Source of the DNA: Deltaproteobacteria bacterium
Lineage (GTDB): Bacteria > Desulfobacterota > Syntrophia > Syntrophales > UBA5619
Assembly: GCA_026388345.1 (NCBI GenBank)
Contig: JAPLJY010000109.1
Span: 1-43,576, forward strand
DNA: 43,576 bases
Direction of reading: 5' to 3'
The notes under the pieces are model-generated. The model did no database searches. It worked only from the letters and a program-made list of their open reading frames with translations, and was not told where the DNA came from. Positions within the stretch are counted from its first letter, which is position 1, and every line of letters begins with the position of its first letter. Positions 26,863 through 33,858 of the stretch are shown here, piece by piece. A program made the position numbers and the translations under genes.

Positions 26863-27831
26863 CTACAGCCGCCTTTCGATGATGTAATCCGCGATGGTCA
26901 GGAGTGCGGTTTTGGCCTCCGAGTCGGGAAAGGGGATCAGAACTCCCTTCGCCTCGTCGATGCAGGTTTTGGCCTTCCCCAGCGCGTAGGGGATGCCGTC
27001 GTAGCGGTGCATGAGGGCCATGATCCCGGCGGTCGCCTCCCCGTCCTTGGTTTCGATTCCCGTCCGGATAAAGGCCCTTTCCTCCGGAGTGCACTTCCGC
27101 ATGGTCCGGATGAGCGGGAGTGTCAGCTTCCCCTCACTCAGGTCCTGTCCGATCGCCTTGCCGAATTCCTCCTCCTTGGCCACATAGTCAAGGGTGTCGT
27201 CCGTGATCTGGAAGGCGGTGCCGAGTCTCATCCCGAAGCGGGTCAGGGCCTCGATCTGGCCGTCGGTGGCGCTTCCGAGGATGCCGCCGATCGCGCAGGC
27301 CGCCGAAATCAGAATCGACGTCTTCTTCTCCACGATCAGGAGGTATTCCTTTTCGGTGATGTTCACGTCGCCCGCCTTCATCAGTTGAAAGACCTCGCCC
27401 TCGGACATCGTGTTTGTCGTGGTGGAGATGAGCTTGAGGATGGCCAGGTTGCCATCGTCGGTCATCAGATTGAAGGATTTGGAGTAGAGGAAATCCCCGA
27501 CGAGAACGCTCGCCGCATTGCCCCAGACCTGGTTCGCGGAAACCTTTCCCCGCCTTGTCTCCGCATGGTCGATCACGTCGTCATGCAGAAGAGTGGCGGT
27601 GTGGATGAACTCGATGATTGCCGACAGCGGATAGCGGCGCTCCCCCCGGTAGCCGCAGAGTTCCGCGGTGGCCAGGAGCAAGAGGGGCCGGAAACGTTTG
27701 CCGCCGCTGCCGATCAGGTGGTGGATGATCTCCGGGATGAGCCGAACCTCCGAACGGAGGTACATCTCCATGTGTTCCTCGACCCGTTTGAGGTCGTTTC
27801 CGAAATAGTGAAAGACATCCTGTATCTGCAT
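26863..27831 (-). CDS. Polyprenyl diphosphate synthase (octaprenyl/IspB-like)
   Basis: A trans-prenyltransferase, 322 aa, making the long isoprenoid chain of menaquinone or ubiquinone. The two Asp-rich motifs are seen: LLHDDVIDHAETRRG (first, with the following Arg pair) and FQITDDTLDYVAKEEEFGK (second). GGKRFRPLLLLATAEL is the IPP-binding KxxR region. The reading frame is open far upstream to 28830, but only the part from the ATG at 27831 (MQIQDVFHYFGNDL) is family-like; GGGGGATGCC lies just before it. The small residues before the first motif (EFIHTATLLHDD) fit a long-chain product. Transcribed ahead of the DsbC/M29 pair, with a 114-nt gap. Confidence 0.94.
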   Translation of the reverse strand: MQIQDVFHYFGNDLKRVEEHMEMYLRSEVRLIPEIIHHLIGSGGKRFRPLLLLATAELCGYRGERRYPLSAIIEFIHTATLLHDDVIDHAETRRGKVSANQVWGNAASVLVGDFLYSKSFNLMTDDGNLAILKLISTTTNTMSEGEVFQLMKAGDVNITEKEYLLIVEKKTSILISAACAIGGILGSATDGQIEALTRFGMRLGTAFQITDDTLDYVAKEEEFGKAIGQDLSEGKLTLPLIRTMRKCTPEERAFIRTGIETKDGEATAGIMALMHRYDGIPYALGKAKTCIDEAKGVLIPFPDSEAKTALLTIADYIIERRL

Positions 27832-28015
27832 GGCATCCCCCGTTATTAAGAATTCGGGTCTGAGAAAAATCATGGCTGTTCGGGACTTTTCATGGATGCA
27901 TCTATAATGGATCGCCGGGGAAATGTCAAATGACCGATCGGGTCCGGAGGGGCTTTGTGGGATCGGCGGACACGGGTCACGGCGACCGGCCGGAGATGAT
28001 CCCAAGGATTTGCAT

Positions 28016-28044
28016 TTGACGAAGGTTCCCATCCATACTATATA
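28016..28044 (+). promoter_or_regulatory. Sigma70 promoter for the SMR exporter gene
   Basis: TTGACG (28016-28021), 17-nt spacer, TATATA (28039-28044). Transcription would begin near 28051 and give an ~85-nt leader before the ATG at 28135. The rest of the 303-nt gap upstream (27832-28015) shows nothing recognisable except the ispB-like leader on the other strand. Confidence 0.65.
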
Positions 28045-28060
28045 GATCATGAAAAGCGGG

Positions 28061-28103
28061 CCCCTTTGCCTTTCCCTTGTGACGGCAAAAGGGGGTTTTA
28101 TTT
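28061..28103 (+). promoter_or_regulatory. Attenuator-like hairpin in the SMR leader
   Basis: CCCCTTTGCC (28061-28070) can pair with GGCAAAAGGGG (28084-28094), followed by GTTTTATTT, a terminator form. An overlapping smaller hairpin, CCCTTGTG (28074-28081) with CAAAAGGG (28086-28093), is capped by ACGG and excludes the larger one. This lies between the promoter and the start codon, so control of read-through is likely; the signal is unknown. ACGG recalls guanidine-II riboswitch loops, but only one such hairpin is present. Confidence 0.5.
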
Positions 28104-28134
28104 GGGGAATTTTCCCATCCCGAAAGGAAGAAAA

Positions 28135-28452
28135 ATGTCCTGGGTTTATCTCGTGATCGCGGGTATTTTCGAAACGGTCTGGGCCGTTGCCTTGAAACAG
28201 ACGGAGGGATTTTCGCGGCTTTTGCCCGCCGGGATCACCGTGGCGGCGATGGCGATCAGTCTCTATTTCCTCTCGCTTGCCCTGAAAACGCTTCCCCTCG
28301 GAACCGCCTATGCGGTCTGGACGGGTATCGGAGCCATGGGAGCGGCGGTTCTGGGAATGTTCCTCTTCGGGGAGTCGCATGCCCCGATGCGGATCGTCAG
28401 CATCCTGCTTGTCGTCGCGGGGATTGCCGGTCTGCGCTTTACGGCTTCTTGA
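28135..28452 (+). CDS. SMR-family small multidrug/guanidinium exporter (SugE/Gdx-like)
   Basis: A 105-aa, four-helix inner-membrane antiporter. The essential helix-1 glutamate is in [15 protein letters not shown], and [19 protein letters not shown] in helix 3 matches the SugE/Gdx subgroup. AAAGGAAG at 28123-28130 fixes the ATG at 28135. Unlike EbrAB-type pairs it stands alone, which fits a homodimeric Gdx. It has its own promoter and an attenuator-like leader. A guanidinium role is inferred from the subgroup; quaternary-ammonium export is the alternative. Confidence 0.9.
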   Translation: MSWVYLVIAGIFETVWAVALKQTEGFSRLLPAGITVAAMAISLYFLSLALKTLPLGTAYAVWTGIGAMGAAVLGMFLFGESHAPMRIVSILLVVAGIAGLRFTAS

Positions 28453-28566
28453 TGGGGCAAAAAGGAAAAGCATAGGGATTCCGCGACAGGGCGGTCGCAA
28501 GATTTGGCATGTCCATTGCGGTGCAAGCCGGTTCATGCCGGATATCGGACGGATGGGAGGGGTATC

Positions 28567-29004
28567 ATGAGTCAAAAGATTGAGGCTGCGGTGGCCTGTT
28601 TCCGGGAGGGGTTCAGTTGTTCGCAGGCGATCCTCTCCACCTGGAGCGGGGAGTTCGGTCTGGAAAGGGAGACGGCCCTGCGGGCGGCGGCCGCATTCGG
28701 CGGAGGGATGGCGGGTCTCGGGGAGGTCTGCGGGGCCGTAACGGGCGCCCTGATCGTGATCGGCCTGAAACACGGCCAGACGGAGGCGAAGGACAAGGAG
28801 ACGAAAGAGAGGAATTATGCCCGTGTCCACGATTTCACCGGCCGCTTCCGATCGCGCAACAGTTCCCTGCTCTGCCGGGAGTTGCTCGGGTGTGATCTGA
28901 CGACGCCGGAGGCGAGGGAGGCGGCGAAACAGAAGGGACTCTTTACCGAACGCTGCCCCCGCTTCGTCCGGGACGCCGCGGAGATTCTGGAAGATGTCCT
29001 GTAA
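28567..29004 (+). CDS. C_GCAxxG_C_C family protein
   Basis: A 145-aa putative redox/metal protein of the C_GCAxxG_C_C family, of unknown reaction and common in anaerobes. The named cysteines are visible: FSCSQAILSTW, then the glycine-rich core GGGMAGLGEVCGAVTGALIV giving the CGAxxG motif, LLCRELLGCDL and RCPRFV near the C-terminus. GGGAGGGG lies 4-5 nt before the ATG at 28567; the open frame upstream to 28504 has no ribosome site. It sits 115 nt after the SMR gene. No membrane segment or signal peptide. Confidence 0.88.
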   Translation: MSQKIEAAVACFREGFSCSQAILSTWSGEFGLERETALRAAAAFGGGMAGLGEVCGAVTGALIVIGLKHGQTEAKDKETKERNYARVHDFTGRFRSRNSSLLCRELLGCDLTTPEAREAAKQKGLFTERCPRFVRDAAEILEDVL

Positions 29005-29031
29005 GGAACCAAAAGATCAAAAGGAATTCGG

Positions 29032-29455
29032 GGCGGCGCCTCCCTCTGGGCGCTCTGCACGGGGCTCACCATCGCCTTCTATTCGATTGTGGACAAGGTC
29101 GGTATGGGGCTGGTCTACCCGCCTGTATACATCTATTATCTTCTGCTCCTGACTCACCTGGCTCCTGATCACCCCCTGGGTCCTGATCCGGGAAAGGCAC
29201 GGTTTGAAGTCGGAATGGCAGCGCCACAAAGGCGCCATCGTGGTCGTTGGATTCCTCAGCGGATTCAACTATTTGATGATCCTCTTCGCCCTCACGATGA
29301 GCAAGGTCAGCTATGTGGCGGCGGTCCGCGAGGTCAGCATCGTCCTATCGGCCTACTTCGGCATCGTCTATCTGGGAGAGAAACACGGGCGGCAGAAACT
29401 GCTCGGCGCGGTGCTGATTACCCTGGGGGTGATTGCCATCGGCCTGAGCCGGTAG
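29032..29455 (+). pseudogene. EamA/DMT transporter remnant (5' half missing, frameshifted)
   Basis: Translation shows the second EamA repeat only. SLWALCTGLTIAFYSIVDKV to PVYIYYLLL is read in one frame up to about 29150; then the match continues in another frame as WLLITPWVLIRERHG, and from 29204 as GAIVVVGFLSGFNYLMILFA to YLGEKHGRQKLLGAVLITLG, stop at 29455. The N-terminal half of a normal 290-aa protein is absent, and the remnant abuts the end of the upstream gene. Two separate lesions indicate real decay rather than an error. Confidence 0.8.
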
Positions 29456-29515
29456 CGTTTCCCCGGCAGGGAAATGGGTTGTAAAATAATAAATTGTTAT
29501 CAAAAATATAATTAT

Positions 29516-29532
29516 TATTAGTTTGACTAATA
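29516..29532. promoter_or_regulatory. 17-bp palindrome over the -35 box
   Basis: TATTAGTTTGACTAATA: perfect 7-bp arms around TTG, covering the -35 of the citrate-synthase-like operon (29523-29528). Placement suits a repressor operator. No regulator gene is adjacent. Confidence 0.5.
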
Positions 29533-29552
29533 TTAAGCACATTTTCTATACT
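29523..29552 (+). promoter_or_regulatory. Sigma70 promoter of the citrate-synthase-like operon
   Basis: TTGACT (29523-29528), 18-nt spacer, TATACT (29547-29552), in a very AT-rich 100-nt stretch that contrasts with the genes around it. Transcription would start near 29559, about 26 nt before the ATG. Confidence 0.65.
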
Positions 29553-29584
29553 CTTGTTACAATAACTTGTTGGAGGGAGATTCA

Positions 29585-30478
29585 ATGGATAGACAACCTT
29601 TGTTTAAGAGAAAGACAGCCATTTCCTACAAGACGGAAGAGAAGACCGTTGTGAGGGGCTACAACGTGAGCGACCTGGCCGAGGCGGGCTACACGTTTTA
29701 CGACATGCTCTTCATCATCTTTCAGGACCGGATTCCCGCGGAGAATGAAGCGGACATGCTTCGTTATGAGACGGGCGAGTTTCTGGAACACTCCATGTCC
29801 CCGTCCGCGGCATCGGCGATCGCCGTGATCGGCGGCCGACCCAACTTGCCTGCGGCGATCGCCGCGGCCGTCATGACCTTCGGTTCGGCCCACGGCCCGG
29901 GAGCGGCGCACGGCTACATGATGCACAAGTACATCGAACGGGCCCGCGTGGAGGGGAAGACCCTGGAGGAGATGGGCAAGATTTTGGTTGATGAGTACAT
30001 GGATGCGGGTCTGGCCGTCATGGGGATGGGACAGCCCCAGCACCTTGACGGCGATCCCCGTGCGGAGCCGACCCACATCAAGCATGAGCAGCTTTGCAGT
30101 GGCGTTTATCTTGCGTTGCAGCGCTCAATCGAGAAGCATTTCAACGCGCGGAGGAAGAAGGAAGGTAAGGATTTTGTTGCGGTGAACATGATCGGCGCCG
30201 GCAACACGGCGCTTGCGGAGCTGGGATTCTCCCCCAATGCCGCCTGGTGTATCGGCTGTGTTTGCCGCGGTTTCAGTTGCGCGGCGCATGCCACCTACAC
30301 GATGAAAAAAGGACGGGCCTGGGCGGCCTCGAAGCGCGAGCCCATGGTCCAGATGCTGGATCTCTCCATGATCAAGTATGCGGGTCCCGCCGACAGGGAG
30401 GTCCCCAGCCAGGCCGAGCGACAGGAATATGCCCGAAAGCAGAAAGAGGAAGGAGAATACAAGAAATGGACAATTTAG
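29585..30478 (+). CDS. Citrate-synthase-like/citryl-CoA-lyase-like protein, subunit 1
   Basis: A 297-aa protein with the short citrate-synthase fold found in citryl-CoA lyases: YNVSDLAEAGYTFYDMLFII, FLEHSMSPSAASAIAVIGG, FGSAHGPGAAHGYMMHKYI, GMGQPQHLDGDPRAEP, and NMIGAGNTALAELGFSPNAAW. Against the canonical sites, the first His (EHS for DHG) and the HG motif are kept, but GxGH is GMGQ and the catalytic Asp (NxDGA) is Ile (NMIGA). So ordinary citrate synthase chemistry is unlikely. GGAGGGAGATTCA fixes the ATG at 29585; an earlier one at 29567 is in the spacer. It overlaps the second paralogue by 13 nt and precedes an acylating aldehyde dehydrogenase. Residue assignments are by eye. Confidence 0.78.
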   Translation: MDRQPLFKRKTAISYKTEEKTVVRGYNVSDLAEAGYTFYDMLFIIFQDRIPAENEADMLRYETGEFLEHSMSPSAASAIAVIGGRPNLPAAIAAAVMTFGSAHGPGAAHGYMMHKYIERARVEGKTLEEMGKILVDEYMDAGLAVMGMGQPQHLDGDPRAEPTHIKHEQLCSGVYLALQRSIEKHFNARRKKEGKDFVAVNMIGAGNTALAELGFSPNAAWCIGCVCRGFSCAAHATYTMKKGRAWAASKREPMVQMLDLSMIKYAGPADREVPSQAERQEYARKQKEEGEYKKWTI

Positions 30479-31461
30479 ACGATCCGAGACTCAATTATAA
30501 TTACCGAACAAGGGAGCGCGGCACGGTTCCGATGGATGCAAAGAGGGACCGGTTCCAGTGGGTTTCCGAGGTCGCATACAAGAACGTGCACCGCATCGTT
30601 TCCCGGGGGTACGACACGACGGAACTGGTGGAGCAGGGGTACGGCTTGACGGACGTCCTGTTCATCGATTTCCAGGCGCGGATTCCCCTCGTCGAGGAAG
30701 ACAAGATGCTCAACTACGTCATGGTGTGCATGCTGGAGGACGGCCTCTCCTCGCCGGCGAACATCTCGCGGATCGTCGGGAGCGGTAAGACCATACTGAC
30801 CCAGGCCGCCGGTTCCTCGATCCTCGCCTTCGGCCACGCCTATGGCGCCTACCAGGAAATCGGGAAACTGATGAACGGCATCCTGGCCAGGCAGGCGAAG
30901 GAAGGCAAACCGCTGGCCGAGGTGGTCGAGGCGGTGGTCAAAACGAGACTGAACGACCCCGCGCTGGGCGTTTCCGGCCTGATGCTGAAGGATCCGATGG
31001 CAACGCGGATGATTGCCCGGGCTGAAAAGTTGGGTGTGGCGGGCAAGTACGTTGCGCTGATCAAGGAGATCGTGAAGGCGGCGCAGAAGCTGAGCAACGA
31101 ACCGGTCGATATCGATCTTCTGGGGGCCACGGGGGCCGTGATGTTCGACCTCGGCTTTACCCCCGAAGCCACATGGGGAATTCTTGCCGTGACGCGCGCC
31201 TTTGCGACCGGCGCCCATTACTGCGAAGAGAACGAACGGGAGGCGCCCGTCCGCCTTGGCCAGACCCTGACACCGAAGGAGTGGTATGACGGGCCGGAAG
31301 ACCGGCCGGTTCCGACGCTGGAAGAGAGAAAGAAGGTCGCCAAGGCGATGGAGGCGCAGACGCCCGAAGAGTGGAAGCAGACCTTCCTGGAACGCCAGAA
31401 GATCAAGGGGTCCGGATGGGCAATCGTCGAGGAGATCGACGATCCCCGGCGGAAGATCTGA
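30466..31461 (+). CDS. Citrate-synthase-like/citryl-CoA-lyase-like protein, subunit 2
   Basis: A 332-aa paralogue of the gene before it, starting inside it (13-nt overlap, AAGGAG upstream of ATG 30466). Parallel blocks: RGYDTTELVEQGYGLTDVLF, MLEDGLSSPANISRIVGSG, AFGHAYGAYQEIGKLMNGIL, GVSGLMLKDPMATRMI and LLGATGAVMFDLGFTPEATW. By eye every canonical catalytic position differs: DHG is EDG, HGG is YGA, GxGH is GVSG, and the Asp before GA is Leu. This makes it a candidate non-catalytic or re-tasked subunit of a hetero-oligomer with the first protein. There are also an extra N-terminal segment (to ~30) and a charged C-terminal tail of ~60 residues. Fold call good; function unknown. Confidence 0.76.
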   Translation: MDNLDDPRLNYNYRTRERGTVPMDAKRDRFQWVSEVAYKNVHRIVSRGYDTTELVEQGYGLTDVLFIDFQARIPLVEEDKMLNYVMVCMLEDGLSSPANISRIVGSGKTILTQAAGSSILAFGHAYGAYQEIGKLMNGILARQAKEGKPLAEVVEAVVKTRLNDPALGVSGLMLKDPMATRMIARAEKLGVAGKYVALIKEIVKAAQKLSNEPVDIDLLGATGAVMFDLGFTPEATWGILAVTRAFATGAHYCEENEREAPVRLGQTLTPKEWYDGPEDRPVPTLEERKKVAKAMEAQTPEEWKQTFLERQKIKGSGWAIVEEIDDPRRKI

Positions 31462-31473
31462 TGATATCATCAT

Positions 31474-31508
31474 CCCCTGCCCGCTCCTCATTCGGGAGCG
31501 GGCAGGGG
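31474..31508 (+). promoter_or_regulatory. Strong 14-bp intercistronic hairpin
   Basis: CCCCTGCCCGCTCC (31474-31487) pairs perfectly with GGAGCGGGCAGGGG (31495-31508), loop of 7 nt. No T-run follows, so it looks like a processing or stabilising hairpin between the citrate-synthase-like genes and the dehydrogenase 62 nt further on, or a factor-dependent partial stop. Confidence 0.65.
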
Positions 31509-31570
31509 CCCGATCATTTCATGTGGGCTTGATGCTTTTTCTTTGATGAAGGGATGAAAGAGGTTACGAT

Positions 31571-32962
31571 ATGGAAGACAATATTCGTGAAATGTACGAG
31601 AAGGCGAGGGCGGCGTTCAAGATCGTCGAGTACTGGCCGCAGGAGAAGGTCGATGAGATGGTGCTGGCCGTAGGCTGGGAACTGCAGAAGCCGGAGACGG
31701 CGGATGAACTGGCCCGCCTGGCCGTCGAGGGCTCCGGGATCGGAGTCTATGAGGACAAGGTTCACAAGATCGGCACGAAGGTCCGCGGCACACTCTTCGA
31801 TCAGATCGGTGTGAAGACCTGCGGTCTGGTGGAGGAGGACAAGGCGAAGGGGATTCGGACCTACGCCAAGCCGATCGGGGTCATTGCAAACGTGGTTCCC
31901 TGTACGAACCCCGAGTCGACGGTCTGCTGCATCGCACTTTCCACATTGAAGACGCGCAATGCGATCATCTGTTCGCCCCATCCCCGCACGGAGCTGGCCA
32001 CCTATACGACGGTCGAGCACATTCGCAAGGCGCTCGTGAAGGTCGGCGCGCCGGTGGATCTGGTCCAGTGCATCCGCCATACGAGCAATGAAAAGACCTC
32101 GGAGCTCATGGCGAACTGCAACTATGCGGTGGCCACGGGCGGCGCGGCGCTGGTAAAGGTCGTCTACGCCGCGGGCGTTCCCGCGCAGACCGTGGGCGCG
32201 GGCAACGTAATCTCCATCGTCGATTCGACGGTCAAGGACATTCCGGGGGTTGCCTTCCGGCTCCGGAAATCCAAGACGGCCAACAACGCGGCCTCCTGTT
32301 CCTCGGAGAATGCGATTGCGATCGAGGAGTGCATCTTCGACAAGATGATCGCGGCCCTCAAGGCCGAGGGGGGCTACCTGTGCAGCACCGAGGAGCGTGA
32401 GATCCTGCGGAAGACGATGTGGCCGGACGGTCATATGCTGAACCGGGAGATTGTGGCGAAATCGGCGACCTTCATCGCCGATCTGGCCGGGCTGAAGGTC
32501 CCAAAGGACACGAAAATCCTGATGGTCATGGGCGAGAAAGTCGGTCGCGAGGACCGGTTTTCCGGCGAGAAGCTCTCCCCGGTTTTGACCGTCTGGAAGT
32601 GGATAGACTTTGACGAAATGCTTGACCGCATGGAGAAGATCCTGAAGTTCTCCGGCGAGGGGCACTCGGTGAATATCCAGACGGAACTTGACGAGCGGAT
32701 CCAGAAGATCGGTCTTCGGGCGAACGTCAGCCGGGTTGTCTGCAACATGGGCCATACCGAGGCAAACAGCGGCGGCTGGACGAGTCACCTTGGTTTCACG
32801 GACACGCTGGGCTGCGGAACCTGGGCCGGGAACATCAGTTGCGAGAACATCAACTGGAAACAGTTCCTCATGTACACGCGGGTGTCCGTGCCCGTTCCTA
32901 ATTACCAGCCGTCGGACGAGGTCCTTTTCGGCGCCTACCTGAAAAAGTATGGTAAGGATTGA
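31571..32962 (+). CDS. CoA-acylating aldehyde dehydrogenase (SauS/EutE-like)
   Basis: A 463-aa NAD(P)-dependent, CoA-acylating aldehyde dehydrogenase, interconverting an aldehyde plus CoA and acyl-CoA. Visible: GVIANVVPCTNPESTVCCIA and AIICSPHPRTELAT in the N-terminal cofactor domain, VATGGAALVKVVYAAGVPAQ, VGAGNVISIVDST, and the catalytic cysteine in NNAASCSSENAIAIEE. Closest by motif are acetaldehyde, propionaldehyde and sulfoacetaldehyde dehydrogenases; which one cannot be told. AAAGAGGTTACGAT precedes the ATG. It follows the two citrate-synthase-like genes after a hairpin, likely one operon, suggesting that their product or substrate is an acyl-CoA or aldehyde. No microcompartment shell genes or targeting peptide are seen. 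Confidence 0.9.
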   Translation: MEDNIREMYEKARAAFKIVEYWPQEKVDEMVLAVGWELQKPETADELARLAVEGSGIGVYEDKVHKIGTKVRGTLFDQIGVKTCGLVEEDKAKGIRTYAKPIGVIANVVPCTNPESTVCCIALSTLKTRNAIICSPHPRTELATYTTVEHIRKALVKVGAPVDLVQCIRHTSNEKTSELMANCNYAVATGGAALVKVVYAAGVPAQTVGAGNVISIVDSTVKDIPGVAFRLRKSKTANNAASCSSENAIAIEECIFDKMIAALKAEGGYLCSTEEREILRKTMWPDGHMLNREIVAKSATFIADLAGLKVPKDTKILMVMGEKVGREDRFSGEKLSPVLTVWKWIDFDEMLDRMEKILKFSGEGHSVNIQTELDERIQKIGLRANVSRVVCNMGHTEANSGGWTSHLGFTDTLGCGTWAGNISCENINWKQFLMYTRVSVPVPNYQPSDEVLFGAYLKKYGKD

Positions 32963-33002
32963 TCTTCCCGCTTGTGAAACTTCGCGTGATACGGTAGTGA
33001 AG

Positions 33003-33032
33003 GACGGCCGCCGGCAACAGGGTGGCCGTCTT
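33003..33032 (+). terminator. Hairpin after the aldehyde dehydrogenase gene
   Basis: GACGGCCGCC (33003-33012) pairs with GGTGGCCGTC (33021-33030), one G-U pair, 8-nt loop, then TTCATAT. The T-run is weak, so termination is likely but not certain. It separates the operon from the HAD genes. Confidence 0.5.
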
Positions 33033-33111
33033 CATATGGAGAGTTTTGCACAACGGGAAAATCGGATTTATGTAAAGCTCGCATTGGGAGATTTTGGGGG
33101 ATGGAAACACC

Positions 33112-33798
33112 ATGATCCGGGCGGTATTCTGGGACAACGACGGCGTCCTCGTGGACACGGAAAAACTCTACTTTCAGGCGACCCGGGAGCTTCTCCAAAA
33201 GGCCGGTGTCACCCTGACGGAGGCGCTCTTCCAGCGGATCTCCCTTGACGAGGGGCGGAGCATCTTCGATCTGGCCCTGGAAAAAGGGGTTTCGCAGGAG
33301 GAGATCGACCGCCTCCACGCGGAGCGGAACCGGCGATATGCGGAACTGCTTGCGGGCGGCATCCGCATCCTGGACGGTGTCGAGGAGACCCTCGGTTCGC
33401 TCCGGGGGAGGGTGATCCAGGCGATCGTGACGAGTTCCCGGAGGTCGCATTTCGATGCGATGCATGTAAGAACCGGGCTCCTTCCTTTTTTTGATTTCAT
33501 CCTGACCCGGGAGGATTACGCGCTGTCCAAACCGGACCCCGAGCCGTACCGGCTGGCCATGGAGCGAAGCGGCTGTCGCCCGGAGGAGTGCCTCGTCGTG
33601 GAGGATTCGGAGCGCGGGCTCCGGGCGGCGCTCGCGGCCGGCATCCGCTGCATCGTCGTTCCGAACGACCTGACGCAGGGCGCCGTGTTCGCCGGGGCCT
33701 GGCGGATACTTCCGTCCTGCCGGGTGATCCCCGGGGAGATTGAGCGGCTCGACGGGATGAACGGGATGACAAGGCTTGATCCTCTTGTCGAAAGTTGA
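33112..33798 (+). CDS. HAD-superfamily hydrolase, beta-phosphoglucomutase-like
   Basis: A 228-aa phosphatase or phosphomutase of the HAD superfamily. Motif I is FWDNDGVLVDTEKLYF (DxD intact), motif II VTSSRRSHF, motif III Lys in KPDPEPYRLAM, motif IV VVEDSERGLRAALAAGI, which is the beta-PGM/phosphatase subgroup with a helical cap after motif I. A TTG upstream gives no family sequence, and ATG 33112 follows GGGGGATGGAAACACC. There are 60 nt to the next HAD gene. Substrate is not visible; sugar phosphate is the usual guess for the subgroup. Confidence 0.88.
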   Translation: MIRAVFWDNDGVLVDTEKLYFQATRELLQKAGVTLTEALFQRISLDEGRSIFDLALEKGVSQEEIDRLHAERNRRYAELLAGGIRILDGVEETLGSLRGRVIQAIVTSSRRSHFDAMHVRTGLLPFFDFILTREDYALSKPDPEPYRLAMERSGCRPEECLVVEDSERGLRAALAAGIRCIVVPNDLTQGAVFAGAWRILPSCRVIPGEIERLDGMNGMTRLDPLVES

Positions 33799-33858
33799 TA
33801 AAGCGTCAGCCCTGCTGTTTGTCGGTATCCGGAAGCAGGATGATGAGGGGACAGGGGA

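Noticed and set aside
28016..28134. Guanidine-II (mini-ykkC) riboswitch
   Set aside because: That class needs two ACGR-loop hairpins; only one ACGG hairpin is present, so it is kept only as an unclassified leader.
27832..28830. Long N-terminal extension of the polyprenyl synthase frame
   Set aside because: It crosses the SMR gene on the other strand and has no family similarity; a clear start with ribosome site is at 27831.
31514..32788. 424-codon minus-strand frame opposite the aldehyde dehydrogenase
   Set aside because: Shadow of a conserved gene with a clear catalytic cysteine.
31571..32962. Bacterial microcompartment aldehyde dehydrogenase
   Set aside because: No shell proteins or encapsulation peptide in the window.
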